Of a stretch of DNA of 64,000 nt, positions 23,797 through 36,250 are shown piece by piece; the first letter of the stretch is position 1; each line of letters starts with the position of its first letter. The stretch lies in assembly GCA_012274445.1 (NCBI GenBank), contig JAAROD010000026.1, positions 310,001 through 374,000 on the forward strand, read 5' to 3'. The notes under the pieces were generated by a model. That model did no database searches. It was given only the letters and a program-made list of their open reading frames with translations, and was not told the origin of the DNA. The position numbers and the translations under genes were made by a program. This DNA comes from Sclerotiophoma versabilis. Its lineage: Eukaryota; Ascomycota; Dothideomycetes; Pleosporales; Didymellaceae.

Positions 23797-26697
23797 TTAA
23801 AACAGACTCCACCCTCCGCCCTGCTTCTTCATTCTTTCCCTCTCATCCCTCCTGCTCACCGCCCGCTTTTCCCTGGCTTCTAACTGCCTCAGCCCCTCCA
23901 TCTCCTTTAGCACATGCTCGAGCAGCTCCTTCCTGCGCACAACATCAAGATGCCTTTTGATCTTGGGATCTTCACGTGCAAAGCGATCAATCTCATCTTG
24001 ACTCAGTCCGCGACCTAATCGTGCATCGAGTTCGCGCGGAAGCTGATAGTAGAACTTGGAAAGGAGCTCTGCGTCGAGAAAGAGGTCGGCGGTGGTTGTC
24101 AGTTTGTCGGCGACGGCATCGAGGAAAACCTCAGGGCAGTTGTATTTGTTTTTCTTTGTCGCGCATTGTTTGGATTTCACGGCAAGGATGCGGAGTTTGA
24201 GCAAGTCGACGCGGTCGCGGAGGAAGACTGCTTCACGGCCTGAGATGTTGTTAGCATACGTTCAAGTGTGAACGGGTGTGGGAAGATGCACCCTTTGACA
24301 ACAGCGCCTGACTGAACCCACCAGCACCACCCACACCATCGCCCTCAAGCACGACTTGTCCGCCGCGAACGCGGTCAATGAAAGACATCACATCCTTCAC
24401 CTTCTTGCGACCACCCATGTTTTCTTCAAGGCGCTTACTCGCTGCTTCCGCAACCTTGAGTTCTTCTTTCAGCACAGCAGTAACATTCTCGCGGCCCTTG
24501 GCCCATTCGTTGTCCTCAAGGTCAATCCGGTACTTGTAAGGCTTTATGCAGATCTCTAGCTCGTCTGAGATGTCGTAGGATAGGTCTTTCAGAATAGAGG
24601 TCGATGCCTCGGTGATGGCTTGGCGTGCGAAGGGATGCGCCGCGAAGCGCGAGTTGGCGATAAGGTATTCGATGTTTCTTTGGAGTGCGTTGGCAACAAC
24701 GCTTGTCGCGAGACGGCCCACACCGAGTTTCGTCAACGCGGCGCTGGAGCTATCGAGCTTGATCTTCCAGATGGAGTCTTCACCTTCAGGGTCAGCCTTT
24801 GCGAGACTGCTAAGAGGATCAGTGTCTGGGAAGGGAGGACTGAGATCGTCGAAAGGTCGGTTCCAGTAGCGCTGTGCAAGGAGATTAAGGACTTGCTGGT
24901 CAAGCTCATGTTTGAGAAGTTCGCGAACCTCGCGGCGACCAAAAGACTCGGTGAAGCCACGGAAGGAATGCTTGAAGGAGTCGAGTGACTCCGCCAGGTA
25001 TGACTCGGCGCTCAATGGGCGCTCGTTGTACTGGACTTTGAACTCGTACGTAGCTTCAGCCAGCTCGCGCTGAATGGCTTCGCTCGTTGTCTTTAGACTG
25101 GCTGCCATGGTATGCTCAAGGACGTGCATCAGCTTTTTTTTGAGATTCCTTGTGCCAACATCGAGCTGTGCTTCGGGCGCAAATTCGGGGTGCGAGCTGA
25201 AGTATGCGTTCTCATTCTTTGCAATAGCGTTCTGGATGTTGCCGCTTCCACGGTGGAATAGCTTGCCGCCACCTGCACCAGCTGGTACACGGCAGACAAC
25301 ACCCACGTAGCCAAGTCGCAGAGCGTACTTTTTGTCGTTTAGTAGGCTGACAGCACGCTCTGGCTCGACAAGATCCATCTTCGTGATGACACCAATGGTC
25401 CTTTCACCACGCGGATCGACCTTCCTCGATGCTCGCAACGCAGTGCTGTTTGCTAGATCTACATCCGCTGCTGAGATGGCGAGAATGACATTGGGCGCCC
25501 TGATGTACTTCTCACACAGCTGAGAGATACGCTCCTTCAACTCTGGGGGCTGATCCCGTCCCACAACCTGTATGTACCCGGGTAGATCGATCAAGGAGAG
25601 GTCCGGTACGTTTGGTGAGTAAATGCGTAGTTGGATCGGGTCATCTGAAACGCAGTCAGACGCAGGCACAGCCAGGTTCAGATCGGTCAATGTCCTCTGG
25701 ATCTGGCTGAAGTCTGTGACCTTTCCTAGCCCCAGCGCAGGAAACTCGCCATACTCGGCTTGCGCATCGGGCGTGTTGATGAGCGTCAGTTCGATGGGGC
25801 GTCGCGTGACCATGTTGTGGCCCTTGGGGAGGAATTCGTGTCCAACGATAGCCTCCAATACTGAGCTCTTTCCGGAGGACTGCGACCCAATGACGACGAT
25901 CGATGGCAGGGTCAGCGAGTCTGACTGGCCAACCGTCTGCAGCAAGCCCCTGATCTCAATCATCTTCTTCGTAAGCATCATCATCTGCTCATCCCTTGCA
26001 ATCTTCTCCGCCTCCTGCTCGTCGTGTTCGTCGTCTTGCGCGTATCCAAAAGCTGCTGCTGTCGAAGCACCAGCGGCCGCAGTGCCAGCACCGCTCTTTC
26101 TGGGCTCCTCAGGACCTTCCCCGCCGCCATTGCTGCCTCCTGCTCCGCCCGATTCGTCAGCAGCCAACAACTTCTGCAGCCATTCGGGGTACTCGGCCTT
26201 CTCCAGGTTTTCCCTTGTGTTGCGCCAGCCCTGGTCGATCTGGTCGAAGAAGCTGTTTGCGGTATCGAGCGCACCGCCCGCGACGCTGCTCACGCCATCT
26301 TTTGCGCGGCCAAAGAGGTCGACGGCAAAGCTTCCAGCCTCTGTTCAGCGTTAGTCTTGGTTCTCAGGCACTAGCTCGGACTGTACGCACGGCCAGCCTG
26401 GTACTGGATGTAGGAGACGCCGGCGATGACGGCGCCTCCTGCAGCTGCGCCAGCTGTTGCGAGCTTTGTGACAAGCTTCGGTACGACGCGGGCGAAGGAG
26501 ATGGAGCGTGTCGCAGGGAGGTTGTGGAGCGCGTAGCTGCCGAGGGGCCACGGCCGTCGCTTTATCAGGCGCAGGCCGGCCTCGTTGCGCAGCAGACCGC
26601 CCGCGGGCAGCGCGTGTGTCGTGTACAGGCGTGGCGTGTGCAGTGCGGGTCGGCGCGCAAGCGTTGCGAGACGTGCAGTGATGAGCCTCCCGCTCAT
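23797..26697 (-). CDS. MGM1: Mitochondrial dynamin-like GTPase Mgm1/OPA1
   Basis: Dynamin-family GTPase of the mitochondrial inner membrane that drives inner-membrane fusion and cristae shape. Three exons: 26,391-26,697, 24,292-26,340 and 23,797-24,239, with introns of 50 and 52 bp; 932 residues. The Arg-rich, acid-poor N-terminus looks like a mitochondrial targeting signal, followed by a transmembrane segment at about 80-100 (TAGAAAGGAVIAGVSY). The GTPase domain has the P-loop GSQSSGKSS at 254-262, then DLPGY and TKMD. Middle and effector regions follow, ending RMKKQGGGWSLF. The first junction reads YIQYQAGQAGSFAVDLFGRA. A Gly/Ala-rich linker precedes the GTPase domain, where rhomboid processing occurs in yeast; the exact cleavage site is not visible by eye. 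Confidence 0.95.
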
Positions 26698-26940
26698 GGT
26701 GGAGAAGCGTGTTATGTGTTGGGTGGCGCGTGGGTCATAGGATTCGCGGGGCTTTGTCGTGCAATGTTGGCTGCGTGTCTGCTTGTGATGCCTGCGTCGT
26801 GCTGTTTCGGCGGATATTCGTCATTCCCGACTTGGGCTAGGCATCCCACGTGGGACGGCCAGGGTCTGACATCACAGCGCGACCAGGGGTCCCCGTACAC
26901 GTTGGTCTGCATGTGTGATGCTTCTATGGCTATCGCCCGT

Positions 26941-27942
26941 CTACTTCAGACACAGCAGCGCTCGCTCGCCGAATGCATGCAGCACAGATCCCTCCGCCTT
27001 GATCATGTCCCGCAGCCAGTCCCGCGAACCCTCCACCTCTGTGCTTGCAAACTTCACCAGCACGAAGTTGCGCACGTGAGCAGCGCTCCAGACAACACCG
27101 TTCCTGCTCTCTCTACCTAGCCTTTCTGTACGCCACTCTTCCTTCCGTGACAGCTTGCATTGCACCGCATCGCCCCAGTTTCTGCCACCAATGCGCGGAA
27201 GCGCCTCGAACTCGTCCAGAAAGAACTTTGCTAGCGATGCAAACACAGGTCCTGTGACGATGAGCGTGCCAAAAACAGAGAACCCATCCATGCGAGAAGA
27301 GAGGCGCATATCTGTTCGTCCATGCTTGTCCAGGATTAGGTTGTCTCTCAGCAACAGCCTCTTCTTCCCCGAGGCCTCCGTCGTCCATACTTCATTCCGA
27401 CTCATGTACTCGTAAATGTCCCAGTTCTCGCCTCTGGCTGAACGACCACTAGTCACCCAATCGCAGACACACAAGCTTCCTTCGTCTTGGTCCAAGTGAT
27501 AGAGTTGCGACTGCGAGAACGCCGTGTGCGCAAAGGGCTGCACTGGATCCGGCAGATATAGTAGTGTGGCGCCGCGCTCCAAGTACACATTCATCCGTTG
27601 GTGGGACACTGTTTGCGGATCTTCGGTTTTGAAGATCTTCGTTGAGCCCTGGGTGAGAAGTAGGAGCCGAGTCTTGCTGTCCAGATGCACGTCCAAATGT
27701 ATGCTGTCTCCAGCGACGATACCGCCTCCATACGTCAAGAGGTATACCGTGTGAACGAGACGAGGCGTGTCTGCGTTTGGAAAATAGTCCGGTGGAGGCA
27801 AAGGCTCCGGGGCGATCAACTTAAGCGGATACTGATAAGAGACCGTCTTGAGCACTGGCGTGTCCGGCGGTAGGATGTTCACAACAATGCAGCCATGGCC
27901 GGGTTTCGACGTCGACTTGGCGAAAGGAGAGGTGAAGGACAT
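26941..27942 (-). CDS. ureD: Urease accessory protein UreD
   Basis: Chaperone that, with UreF and UreG, loads nickel onto apo-urease. Single exon, 333 residues, typical for fungal UreD/UreH. The central signature is present: LTYGGGIVAGDSIHLDV, TQGSTKIFKT and LPDPVQPFAHTAFSQS, which build the family's beta fold. The start MSFTSPFAKS is the first in-frame ATG. The gene is divergent from TFC3, with 392 bp between the two start codons, so the promoters probably overlap. Urease and the other accessory genes are not in the window, so no cluster is implied. Confidence 0.94.
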   Translation of the reverse strand: MSFTSPFAKSTSKPGHGCIVVNILPPDTPVLKTVSYQYPLKLIAPEPLPPPDYFPNADTPRLVHTVYLLTYGGGIVAGDSIHLDVHLDSKTRLLLLTQGSTKIFKTEDPQTVSHQRMNVYLERGATLLYLPDPVQPFAHTAFSQSQLYHLDQDEGSLCVCDWVTSGRSARGENWDIYEYMSRNEVWTTEASGKKRLLLRDNLILDKHGRTDMRLSSRMDGFSVFGTLIVTGPVFASLAKFFLDEFEALPRIGGRNWGDAVQCKLSRKEEWRTERLGRESRNGVVWSAAHVRNFVLVKFASTEVEGSRDWLRDMIKAEGSVLHAFGERALLCLK

Positions 27943-28334
27943 GGCGGATGCTATCTTTTGTCATAATCGAGCATATTTGGGTTCTCGGCAAGAGCGTGCT
28001 GTTGTTGAATGGTGATTCTATAGCGACGACAACATCATGTACAAAGCAGCATGATGTAAAGCGGATGGAGTTGCATATCAACCGCAAATGAAGGCGGGCT
28101 CAGACGCGCTTGCCTTATCGACGGTTGCGATAACGCCAAGCGAACTGCAACTTTTTTACCCCTCCCGTTGCAAGCCCTCCGTCCTTCGCTTCCGTATCCA
28201 CCTTTGTGCATGCAGCGCGCGCCTAAAAACATCAACTTTACTTTCGAAAATTCCCAGAAAGACGCCTCCCGGAATCGAACTCGCGAACGTTCTCCATGTC
28301 ACCATAGTCGCAGTAGCTGGAAGCTCGGCCTACA
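27943..28334. promoter_or_regulatory. Shared ureD/TFC3 divergent promoter
   Basis: The 392 bp between the two start codons must carry both promoters. It contains a B-box-like TFIIIC site at 28,271-28,281, described separately. No TATA box stands out. Confidence 0.6.
28271..28281 (-). promoter_or_regulatory. B-box-like TFIIIC site upstream of TFC3
   Basis: The minus strand reads AGTTCGATTCC, matching the tRNA-gene B-box consensus GGTTCGANTCC in 10 of 11 positions. It lies 54 bp before the start codon of the gene for the TFIIIC subunit that binds B-boxes. I could not fold a tRNA around it: the outer 7-bp pairing exists, but the D, anticodon and T stems fail. It looks like an isolated TFIIIC site or a tRNA relic. 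Confidence 0.55.
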
Positions 28335-31300
28335 ATGGCGAGAGGCGTTGACGAGCTTGTCAACCACGTACTCTCCGAAGTAGCTCTCACCGGGGTGCAA
28401 GGTAGGCATGACTCGCGCCATATGTTTTGCTTTTCGACGTGCTTTTCTCCAAGTCACATTGCACCGTTCCCTGTGTGCACGACGATTCCTGTATAGGTCG
28501 TTGTGTTCTTGTGTAACACAAAGACCCCGCCATTACCCGATTCAGCGTTAGAGTCTCGTTCTTAGCATACTTCCTGCATAAATTCAACTCTAACTCATCG
28601 ACTACAGGAGCTGGCAGCGCCGACTTCAAGCGTTTCGTGCACGCTTTCTACGAGAAGTCCCATGGAGATGGATCTGAGATCCTTCTCCAACCCGGTCAGC
28701 TTGGTCCCACACTGTATGAAAAGGTCTGGCACTGGGTGATTGTTCATGCAGACATTCGTATCACACACAATGGAGTTACACGCCAATACACTCTTGCCGA
28801 ATTTGAAGCAGCGGAAAATTCAGAAGCAAACTCAACGAACGTCGTGCCTGCAGCTCGGCCCGCCGAATCCACCATCACAGCGAATGAAAAACTATGTCCT
28901 GCGAAGCCCCTCTTGGCTCTACGGGACTCAGTGCGACAGCGTCTATCCAAAGAAAGGCTTGGCCCGCAAGCGACTACTGGACATCCGTACTTGAATACCC
29001 AGAATCATTCAACATCACAGGATGCAGCACTCGAAAGGCAGAGTGACACCAATCCATCGCAGCACATCGTTCGTGCCCCTCGTATCCTTCCGACTACACC
29101 AAACGATGTTGAAACCATCTTTGATGATGCTCCAACGAGTACCACCGCACCGCGCCTTTTTGCAAGTCAAAGCCGCATTTGGCAAGCATTGACTGGACAT
29201 GGAATTGATCTCAAGAAGGTCCCCACGATGGAATTTGTTCTGTTGTCCCTAATTGCCTCACATGGAGAGGCTGGAGTCACGCAGCCAGACTTGACAGTCA
29301 TGAGTGGACAAGACAAGCGCTCCGTGCCGCACCGGACCGATGAACTTTGTCGCAAGGGTTACATTGAGAAACGACCTGTACAATCTGGTAAACTGCGGAC
29401 TAGCCTGTGCGTCCACAAGAAATTCGTTTCCGACGATCATTTCTTGACCTCAGGAAAGGTCGAAGACGTGTTTCAATACAAGAAGTTTGTGTTGTCTGGT
29501 TTTGTGCATCTGCTTTACAACACTCTTAAAGATGCTGGCGTCGTTCCAACAAGGGACATTCGGAAGCGTCTGGTAAGCAATTCCCGCTCAACTCTTAACA
29601 GGCCCTAAAACGAAGCAGAATGTACCAATGTCGACCTGGAACAAACGAGCTGTGCAGGGTGCACTTATTCGCCTTGATCAAACTGGCATGGTTAAGCGTT
29701 TCAGAGCCCGTCGAAAGGACGCCGAAGACAAATGGCTCACTTGTATCGAGGTGCTGCGAGAACCTAGACCCGAAGATCACGAGAACTTGAAGTTTCGACG
29801 TCAGGCTATTATCGACGAAGCCGACGATGAGCAGTCCGACGAAGATGTGGACGGCAACACAATGATGAGAGAGCTTGAGATAGATATTCTCAATAGCAAC
29901 TCCCAGGGGGCAGATATTGGCAGAGAAGATGCTGGCCGCGTGCCACCACAATGGGTGCCTGAGCGTCTACTTTCTAACACTTTATATGAGGTCGTTGCGA
30001 TGGGCGGTCCAGAGGGCTGGGATGCTGGAGTGCTACGTGACCGTATTGTGGGCAAGTTTTGGCGGCGACCGATGGAGTCCTACCTCACCCGTTTGACGGA
30101 TGATTGGGAAGCAACACAGCCTGCTCATCTTCGACACCTTGCGCTCATCCGAGATACACGCAACACACAAGAGAAAAAGTTTGTGCATTATGTTTATCGC
30201 ACGTACGGAAACTTCCAGAAAGCTGTCGACGCCGGCGAAGTTATTTGGGCAGGAGTGAGCAAGCCTGCGCCAAAGCAATCATTCTCAGCAAAAGTAGGCC
30301 GGCCGAAGAAGATTGGTTCCGAGGAACAGCTCATTGACGCTTGGGGCTTCCGCGCACTCAACTCGAAAGACTTCCTTAATAAGGATGGCTCAGGATCACT
30401 CTCCGAGTGTCGCACCGCCATCGTTCACGGTCGGAAGTATGGTCCGCGCTGGGACAATTTACTAGTTGATGATATCGGGTACCAGAAGATCGAGACTCCC
30501 AAATCGGAGAGAACTCGATGGAAAAACGACATGTCACGCTCAAAAGCCAAAGCTCAGGCCAGATTGAAATTTCCGTCACTCGTAACGCCTGGGCTTAATA
30601 GCAGTCCCGCGACTCCAATTCGGCAGGACCTGCTCGCAGATGCGGCTACAGACAGTGAGGATGCGACACCTGTCGCTGCAGCCAGGGTCATGGGTCTGCC
30701 CAAGCGGAAACTTGAATCTGGCCTACTTACGATCGAACAAAGGATTGCACTGGGACTGAAGCCAAAAGGCCGCCTCAGTAAGTTCGTTGAAGAACAGGTC
30801 AGAGCGCATCGCAAGCGCATGGGAGATTCAATATCGATTCCAGATACGATCGAGCTTGAACGACCAGTTGGAACGGCTATCCCTGCAAAGGTTGGCCCAC
30901 TCATGACCAAAGAAGAACGAATTGCTGCAGGTTTACCGCCGCGAGGACGTTTGGGCCAGAAGATTGAGGATCAGATTCGCGAACAGCGTGGGATTCCAAA
31001 GAACGTGGAAAAGGCAAAGAAGTCACGAAAGAATAGACCGACCAACGAGCCAGCCCTGTTGAGCAAGGAACAGAGGATCAAGCTTGGCATCATACCTCAT
31101 GGTCGTCTCCCGCAATCGCTGATGGAAGGGCTGCGTGAGGAGCGCGAATTTGACATTTGTTTAGAGCAGTCCAAAGTAATCCCAGCGTATTTGGGTGCTG
31201 TGAAAGACAAGAAGACGAAAACAGAAATCACGCAAGCGATCGACGAAGTCAGGGTACAGACGTTACAGCAGCACGATCCCACCAGAGGTTTGGATCAGGC

Positions 31301-34300
31301 TGATACTGGCACACCTGCTCTAAATGAGGATGATGAGCCAGTGGACGTGGTATCGAAAACAAATACGCCAACCGTCGAAAAGCGGAAAGCCATTGACAAG
31401 ACAATCGTATCGCAGCCTCCCAAGAGGATACGTGTTGAGCGGGACTCATCAACGGAAGAAGTTGTCACGACTATCCCGAGAACACCACCAACAGCTCCGG
31501 CTGATGTGAACGAGCCGGTCGAAGGGGCGACAGAACGAGGGTTTTCGCCGATGACCGGTGCAGGAGACGAGGTTGAGCCTACCGTGACTGATTCTCCACT
31601 TCAGGCCACTTGTGACATAACTGCACAGCTCCGCGAAACCTCCCCTATGATTGATCTGAACGAAGTGGAAGCAAGAGTACGCCTGATCAAGGAGACTTAC
31701 GGCAACAGGTCTGCTCCCGGACTTTATCTAGATCCATTTGCAAAGCGCAGAATCGGTCAAGGCCGACCACGTAACGCCTTCATTGCAACATTCCGGCTCA
31801 ACAAGCTCTCAAATCTTGCCTGGTTCACGCAAGTCATGACTACAGTACCGAAAGAGGTCCGTCAAATATCCCTACAAAGTACTGTGGCGTCTCCGGTTGC
31901 CGATCAGGCGATGGAGATGGTGGATCAAAGTGCGGGACACAACACTGAAAGCGCCGGCGCATCTGGTGTAATGAAGCCTGCAGACGACATCGAAACCGTT
32001 TCTAGTGCAGCTTTGACTACGCCGACTGCGATTGACTACTCATCTGTTAGGCGAAGTCCAGTACAAGGCCTCGATGGACTTGCTGTCGAGCAGCTTCCTG
32101 AACAGCCAGTACCCGTGCAAGTCCTTGCCTCACACGATACGACAACTGACTTCGAGCGCACTGAAGCTAGACCAGAACCGCAACAGAATGGTGTACAGCC
32201 CGTACAACGACATACTCGCCTGATCGCCGCTTGGAGTGCCATAAACAAGCCTTTACAGTCCCTGTCTTCGTACCAGAGTCCCTATGCGCCTTCAGATCCC
32301 CCGGAGCCAGAACCAATTGTTGAATCGCTGCCTGAAGACAATGCAATTCAACAAACAGCGCAAGGCAGTGCGGACGAACCCCAAATCCAAGGTGTCTGTG
32401 GCCCGATCATGGAAGAGGATACGATGAGTCATGGCGCCAGAAAGTCTGCAGCATCCATGGGCACCAAGACGGGCGGAGGAAGCCAAAAAATGTTTCGTCA
32501 TAAGATCATCATGCAGATTATCGATCTTTGCAATGGTGCCTATCCCATGCATGGAGAAATTGGGCGACCGTTTGTCACACTCTGGAAGCAACAGTATCCT
32601 AACGTCGCCCCCCCAAATTCGAGTACTGTACTATCCAATTTGAGAGACATGATCGCAGACCCTCGCAATAGACTGAAGAAGTTTAGCTTTCTGATAAGGC
32701 TCCGACAGAGCGCGGGCTTAAAGAAGAAGGATATGGTAGTGTACCAACATCTGACCCCTACAAGCCCACAAGTCACAAGGCTAGCGTACAAGATGGCAAA
32801 TTACTCCAACACAAAAGCACATCAGTACTATCCTGAAGAGATTCGTCACTTGGTATCCGACGAGTCCTTCTATGTGCCAATGCCGGTTGCACCTAAGGAC
32901 GAAACTATTAGCTTAGAGCGCCTGAACCCTAGTCTGCAGCACAAGATTAAGGAAGCCAACCTCGAGCGTCGAAGGCGATACTATCATAAGCAGAAAGACG
33001 AGGAGTTTGCTCGTGACGCTCAAAATGCGGGAGTGGAAGCTCCTCTCAAACAAACTGGGAAGATCGACGGGCAGCCGCGCGTCAAACGAGCACGTCTTGC
33101 CAGTCTCAACGACAAGAATAAGCGATACCGTCGTGCTCCGTTATCGAACACTTCTTCAGGTCCTATAGGATCGGAGCTCGAGGCGAGTATTGCTGCGGAA
33201 GTGTCGCTTCCGGAGGAAGAACCAGAGCATGGTCGTATCTTGACATGGAAGGAACCGTGGATTGCTCCTTTCATGCGTCAAGATACTACGCCTTCGACAT
33301 TGAAACCAGACAACACTAACCAGAAGGATACGCTGATCAAATACTACGCCTCTCCAATAACTGCACCTATTGTCCGTTTCTACGTCACAAATGGCACGTT
33401 TGCCACGGAATTTGGCTTGGTTCCTAAAACCGATCTGTTATGTGTGTCGCAATCGGCAACAGCTGTTACTGATGCGGTCACACAGCCGAAAGGCAAGAAA
33501 CGTATCAGGATTATTGAGCCTGATTCTCAACGTCCCTGCAAAAAGGCTCGTGTCGATGCGGTCGGCCTTAAGTCTATCGTCGAAGCAGACCTTGTTTTCA
33601 GTTCGAGTGAAGAGAGCGGTGACTCTTATTCATCATCCATATCCTCATCTTCTTCAGGTGAAGAAGACAACATTCCTCTTAAGCAACTGAGTAAGGCGCA
33701 GACTAAAGTGAGAGCCAAAGCCAAAGCCAAGGCGAAGGCGAAACATAAGGGCAGCAAGAAAGGTTCTCCTCCAACGCTGCTTGAGCGTCTCACCGGGCTT
33801 ACTGGTGATCCGAACGATCCTATCTACCTCCCACCAATGCCGAGGCTGCAGTCACAAAAGACATACCAGGGCTGGAGTGAGAGGAAGAAAATTCGGCTCA
33901 ACAAGCTCCAGCAGGAACGCAAATATGCCGAGAGCCAAGACCCTGTTGACAAGTTCAAGAAGCTCTGCTGCACGCTGTCCATTGCGTCTTCCATGGCTGG
34001 AGGAGAGGGCAGTGTCGATTGGAGCATCGTCGAGAAGGTATACAATACCAGAGATTTCGATCTTGTGAAGACCAAGACCCTTTGGGCATGGATGCAAGTC
34101 AACATGGCTTCTCAGATCGCCGAACTGACAGCTAATTTCGAGGCTTGCTTCCTTGAGGCCTACGAGGACAGCAGCGTTGCAGTCATCGAAGAACCCACAA
34201 CATACGATTGGGCGAACCTTGTAAGATGGGCTATGCATACCTGCATCTACCCCGAACTATTCCTTCCAGTGTACAGTGAAGCCCTTCAGCAGTTCATTGT

Positions 34301-35828
34301 TGATCTGTCAAGTTTCGAGGCATTGGACAGACCCAAGTGGTACCGCGAAAGGATTGCAGACAGGGTGCGCACGCAGCTACAGCTGCAGTGTTGCTTTACC
34401 GCGCCTCTGCACCGCTCTCACACAATGCGATCGTCTGTCAGCCAAACAGAACTCAAGGCTCGATCATGGATCCGCGCAAACACGGCAACCCCACAAGCCT
34501 TCTACGATAGCAAGACAGCCCACGAGAAACTCAGAACACTAGGGGATCCGGTGCTCGCGAAGGTAGTAGGCGAGTATGTGGATCGACAAATGCTGCGGAT
34601 GCGCAAGCTCAAGCGCCTCTTGCCAGGCAGAAACTACGCATTTACCGCGAGGCTCGCAAAGAGATATGGACGCACTTTTGAGCTCAGTGACTTTATGGCT
34701 GCTGTCAAAATCAAGAAGGACATGGACGCTGCTTTCTCACAAGATGACCCGGAGAAACGCATATATTCCATCTCCCGCGCCGAACCCGATGGAGCTATCA
34801 TGGCCGTCATGTCATTGCTCAGCGAGGGTCAAGTTAAATTCGCTCCTCAGATACCCTCTGTCAACAATGAATTTGGTGCTCCTTTACCACGATTGTCTGC
34901 GTGGGGCTTCATGGAAGGCGACTACGTGCACCGAGGCATTGATAGGCAACGCTTGTTCTGGGATATTTATGTTGTTCCTACGGAAACATACGGCTACGGC
35001 AATCCACTGCAGCCAGAGACTGTACCGCCCAGTAATGAAGTAAACAGTCCCGCAATCTGGTCGTCACTTCCACAACCACCACTCCCAGGCAAACACAATT
35101 CAAATGCTTTGCTCCCGATCTGGAGCAGCATGGATGGGCAGAGAATCACTTGGCCATGGTGGTACCGAATCTTGAGCCTCGTGCTGCAGCCTCTCATTTT
35201 CCAGCCAGGTGCGACAGTCGAGGATATACACGCCAACTGCGACGAGTATACGACCGAGATCTTTGAGATTGAGCTTGTCCTACAGTGGCTCATATCCATT
35301 AATGCAGTTAAGAAGACCATTGGCGGTGGTTACGTCACGATGCCTGGAGCATGGGCAGCATTTGGTGACTATCTACACGACATGGAGGACGACTGGCTGA
35401 ACGCGCATGTCAAACGCAGACATCGAAAGCATGAGAAGCAACAGTGGCATGATAAGTACCATCTGAGGTACTCTACTCTGCAAAGCCGCAGCGCTCAGCA
35501 GCCCCTGAGTGACAACTCTGTAGAGTCTGATACGCAAACGGAAAAAGCACGTGAGGAGACGACCACCACCAGCACAAACGTTATGCGTCACCCGAGGGAG
35601 CAGTATGCGATTGTGCGAGAACAAATTGCCACTACGGCGCCCGACCTTTCCGGTGTCGATCAACCTACAGAGACTACAGAGCAAACAACACATCTTGTCG
35701 CTGCACCCGAAGTCGAAGCAAGCGAAGCGCGAATGGCTGAAAGGGCCAAAATTTCAGATCAAGATGTTGAGATGCCGGACGCTAGTGGAGTCGACGAGAT
35801 GGAGCCAAGGGGAGAAAGGGAAGTTTGA
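28335..35828 (+). CDS. TFC3: TFIIIC B-box-binding subunit (Tfc3/tau138)
   Basis: Largest subunit of the Pol III factor TFIIIC, which recognises the B-box of tRNA genes. Three exons: 28,335-28,401, 28,608-29,572 and 29,619-35,828, with introns of 206 and 46 bp; about 2,413 residues, roughly twice the yeast protein. The start MARGVDELVNHVLSEVALTG resembles the family N-terminus. A winged-helix B-block domain lies at about 212-280 (MEFVLLSLIASHGEAGVTQ, then ELCRKGYIEKRPV). Further visible: an AT-hook-like VGRPKK near 569; three related segments at about 712-745, 770-802 and 825-858 sharing RI-GL-P-GRL and charged tails; QGRPRNAFI near 1,057; and a Ser/acidic run next to a KAKAKAK run near 1,672-1,710. 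Identity is strong; functions of the repeats are unknown. Confidence 0.9.
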
Positions 35829-36250
35829 TGAGATGTAGATGATCAAGCTGGTTCGCGACGCATCATGCAAACTGCACGTATTAACAACAGACTGCATGGA
35901 TCAGCTCTAGCATTGATAATGAAATACAACCAAGGAGAACAAATACAAAAAGAGGCTTCAAACACAAGCCCAGGAGCATCTTGCAAAATCGAGGTTACAT
36001 GAAATAACCGTTATGAAACTCCGGCCAATACAGACACGAGAGCGTTTTTGAGTCTTTGCTGCTTCATCCCTGCACGATTGGACCATTGCACACCTGCTGC
36101 TTCATTTCGCAACTGATGTTGCTCCCACGGATACCAGAGTGTTATACTGAACAGTCTATAGCGACCGTTTCTACATCGAAGACTGTCATTGTAAAACGTG
36201 AACAATGCGAAAACAATGCACTGTGCACTTGTTTCGATCGAGGTGGTACT
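35829..36250. other. Convergent 3' intergenic region
   Basis: About 420 bp between the stop codons of TFC3 (plus) and the dihydroxyacetone kinase gene (minus). Nothing recognised beyond presumed 3' untranslated regions. Confidence 0.5.

Noticed and set aside
28257..28345. Possible tRNA gene on the minus strand in the ureD/TFC3 interval
   Set aside because: Outer ACGCCTC/GAGGCGT pairing and a B-box-like core are present, but no acceptable D, anticodon or T stem forms and no A-box or T-run is placed correctly. Its right end overlaps the TFC3 start codon.
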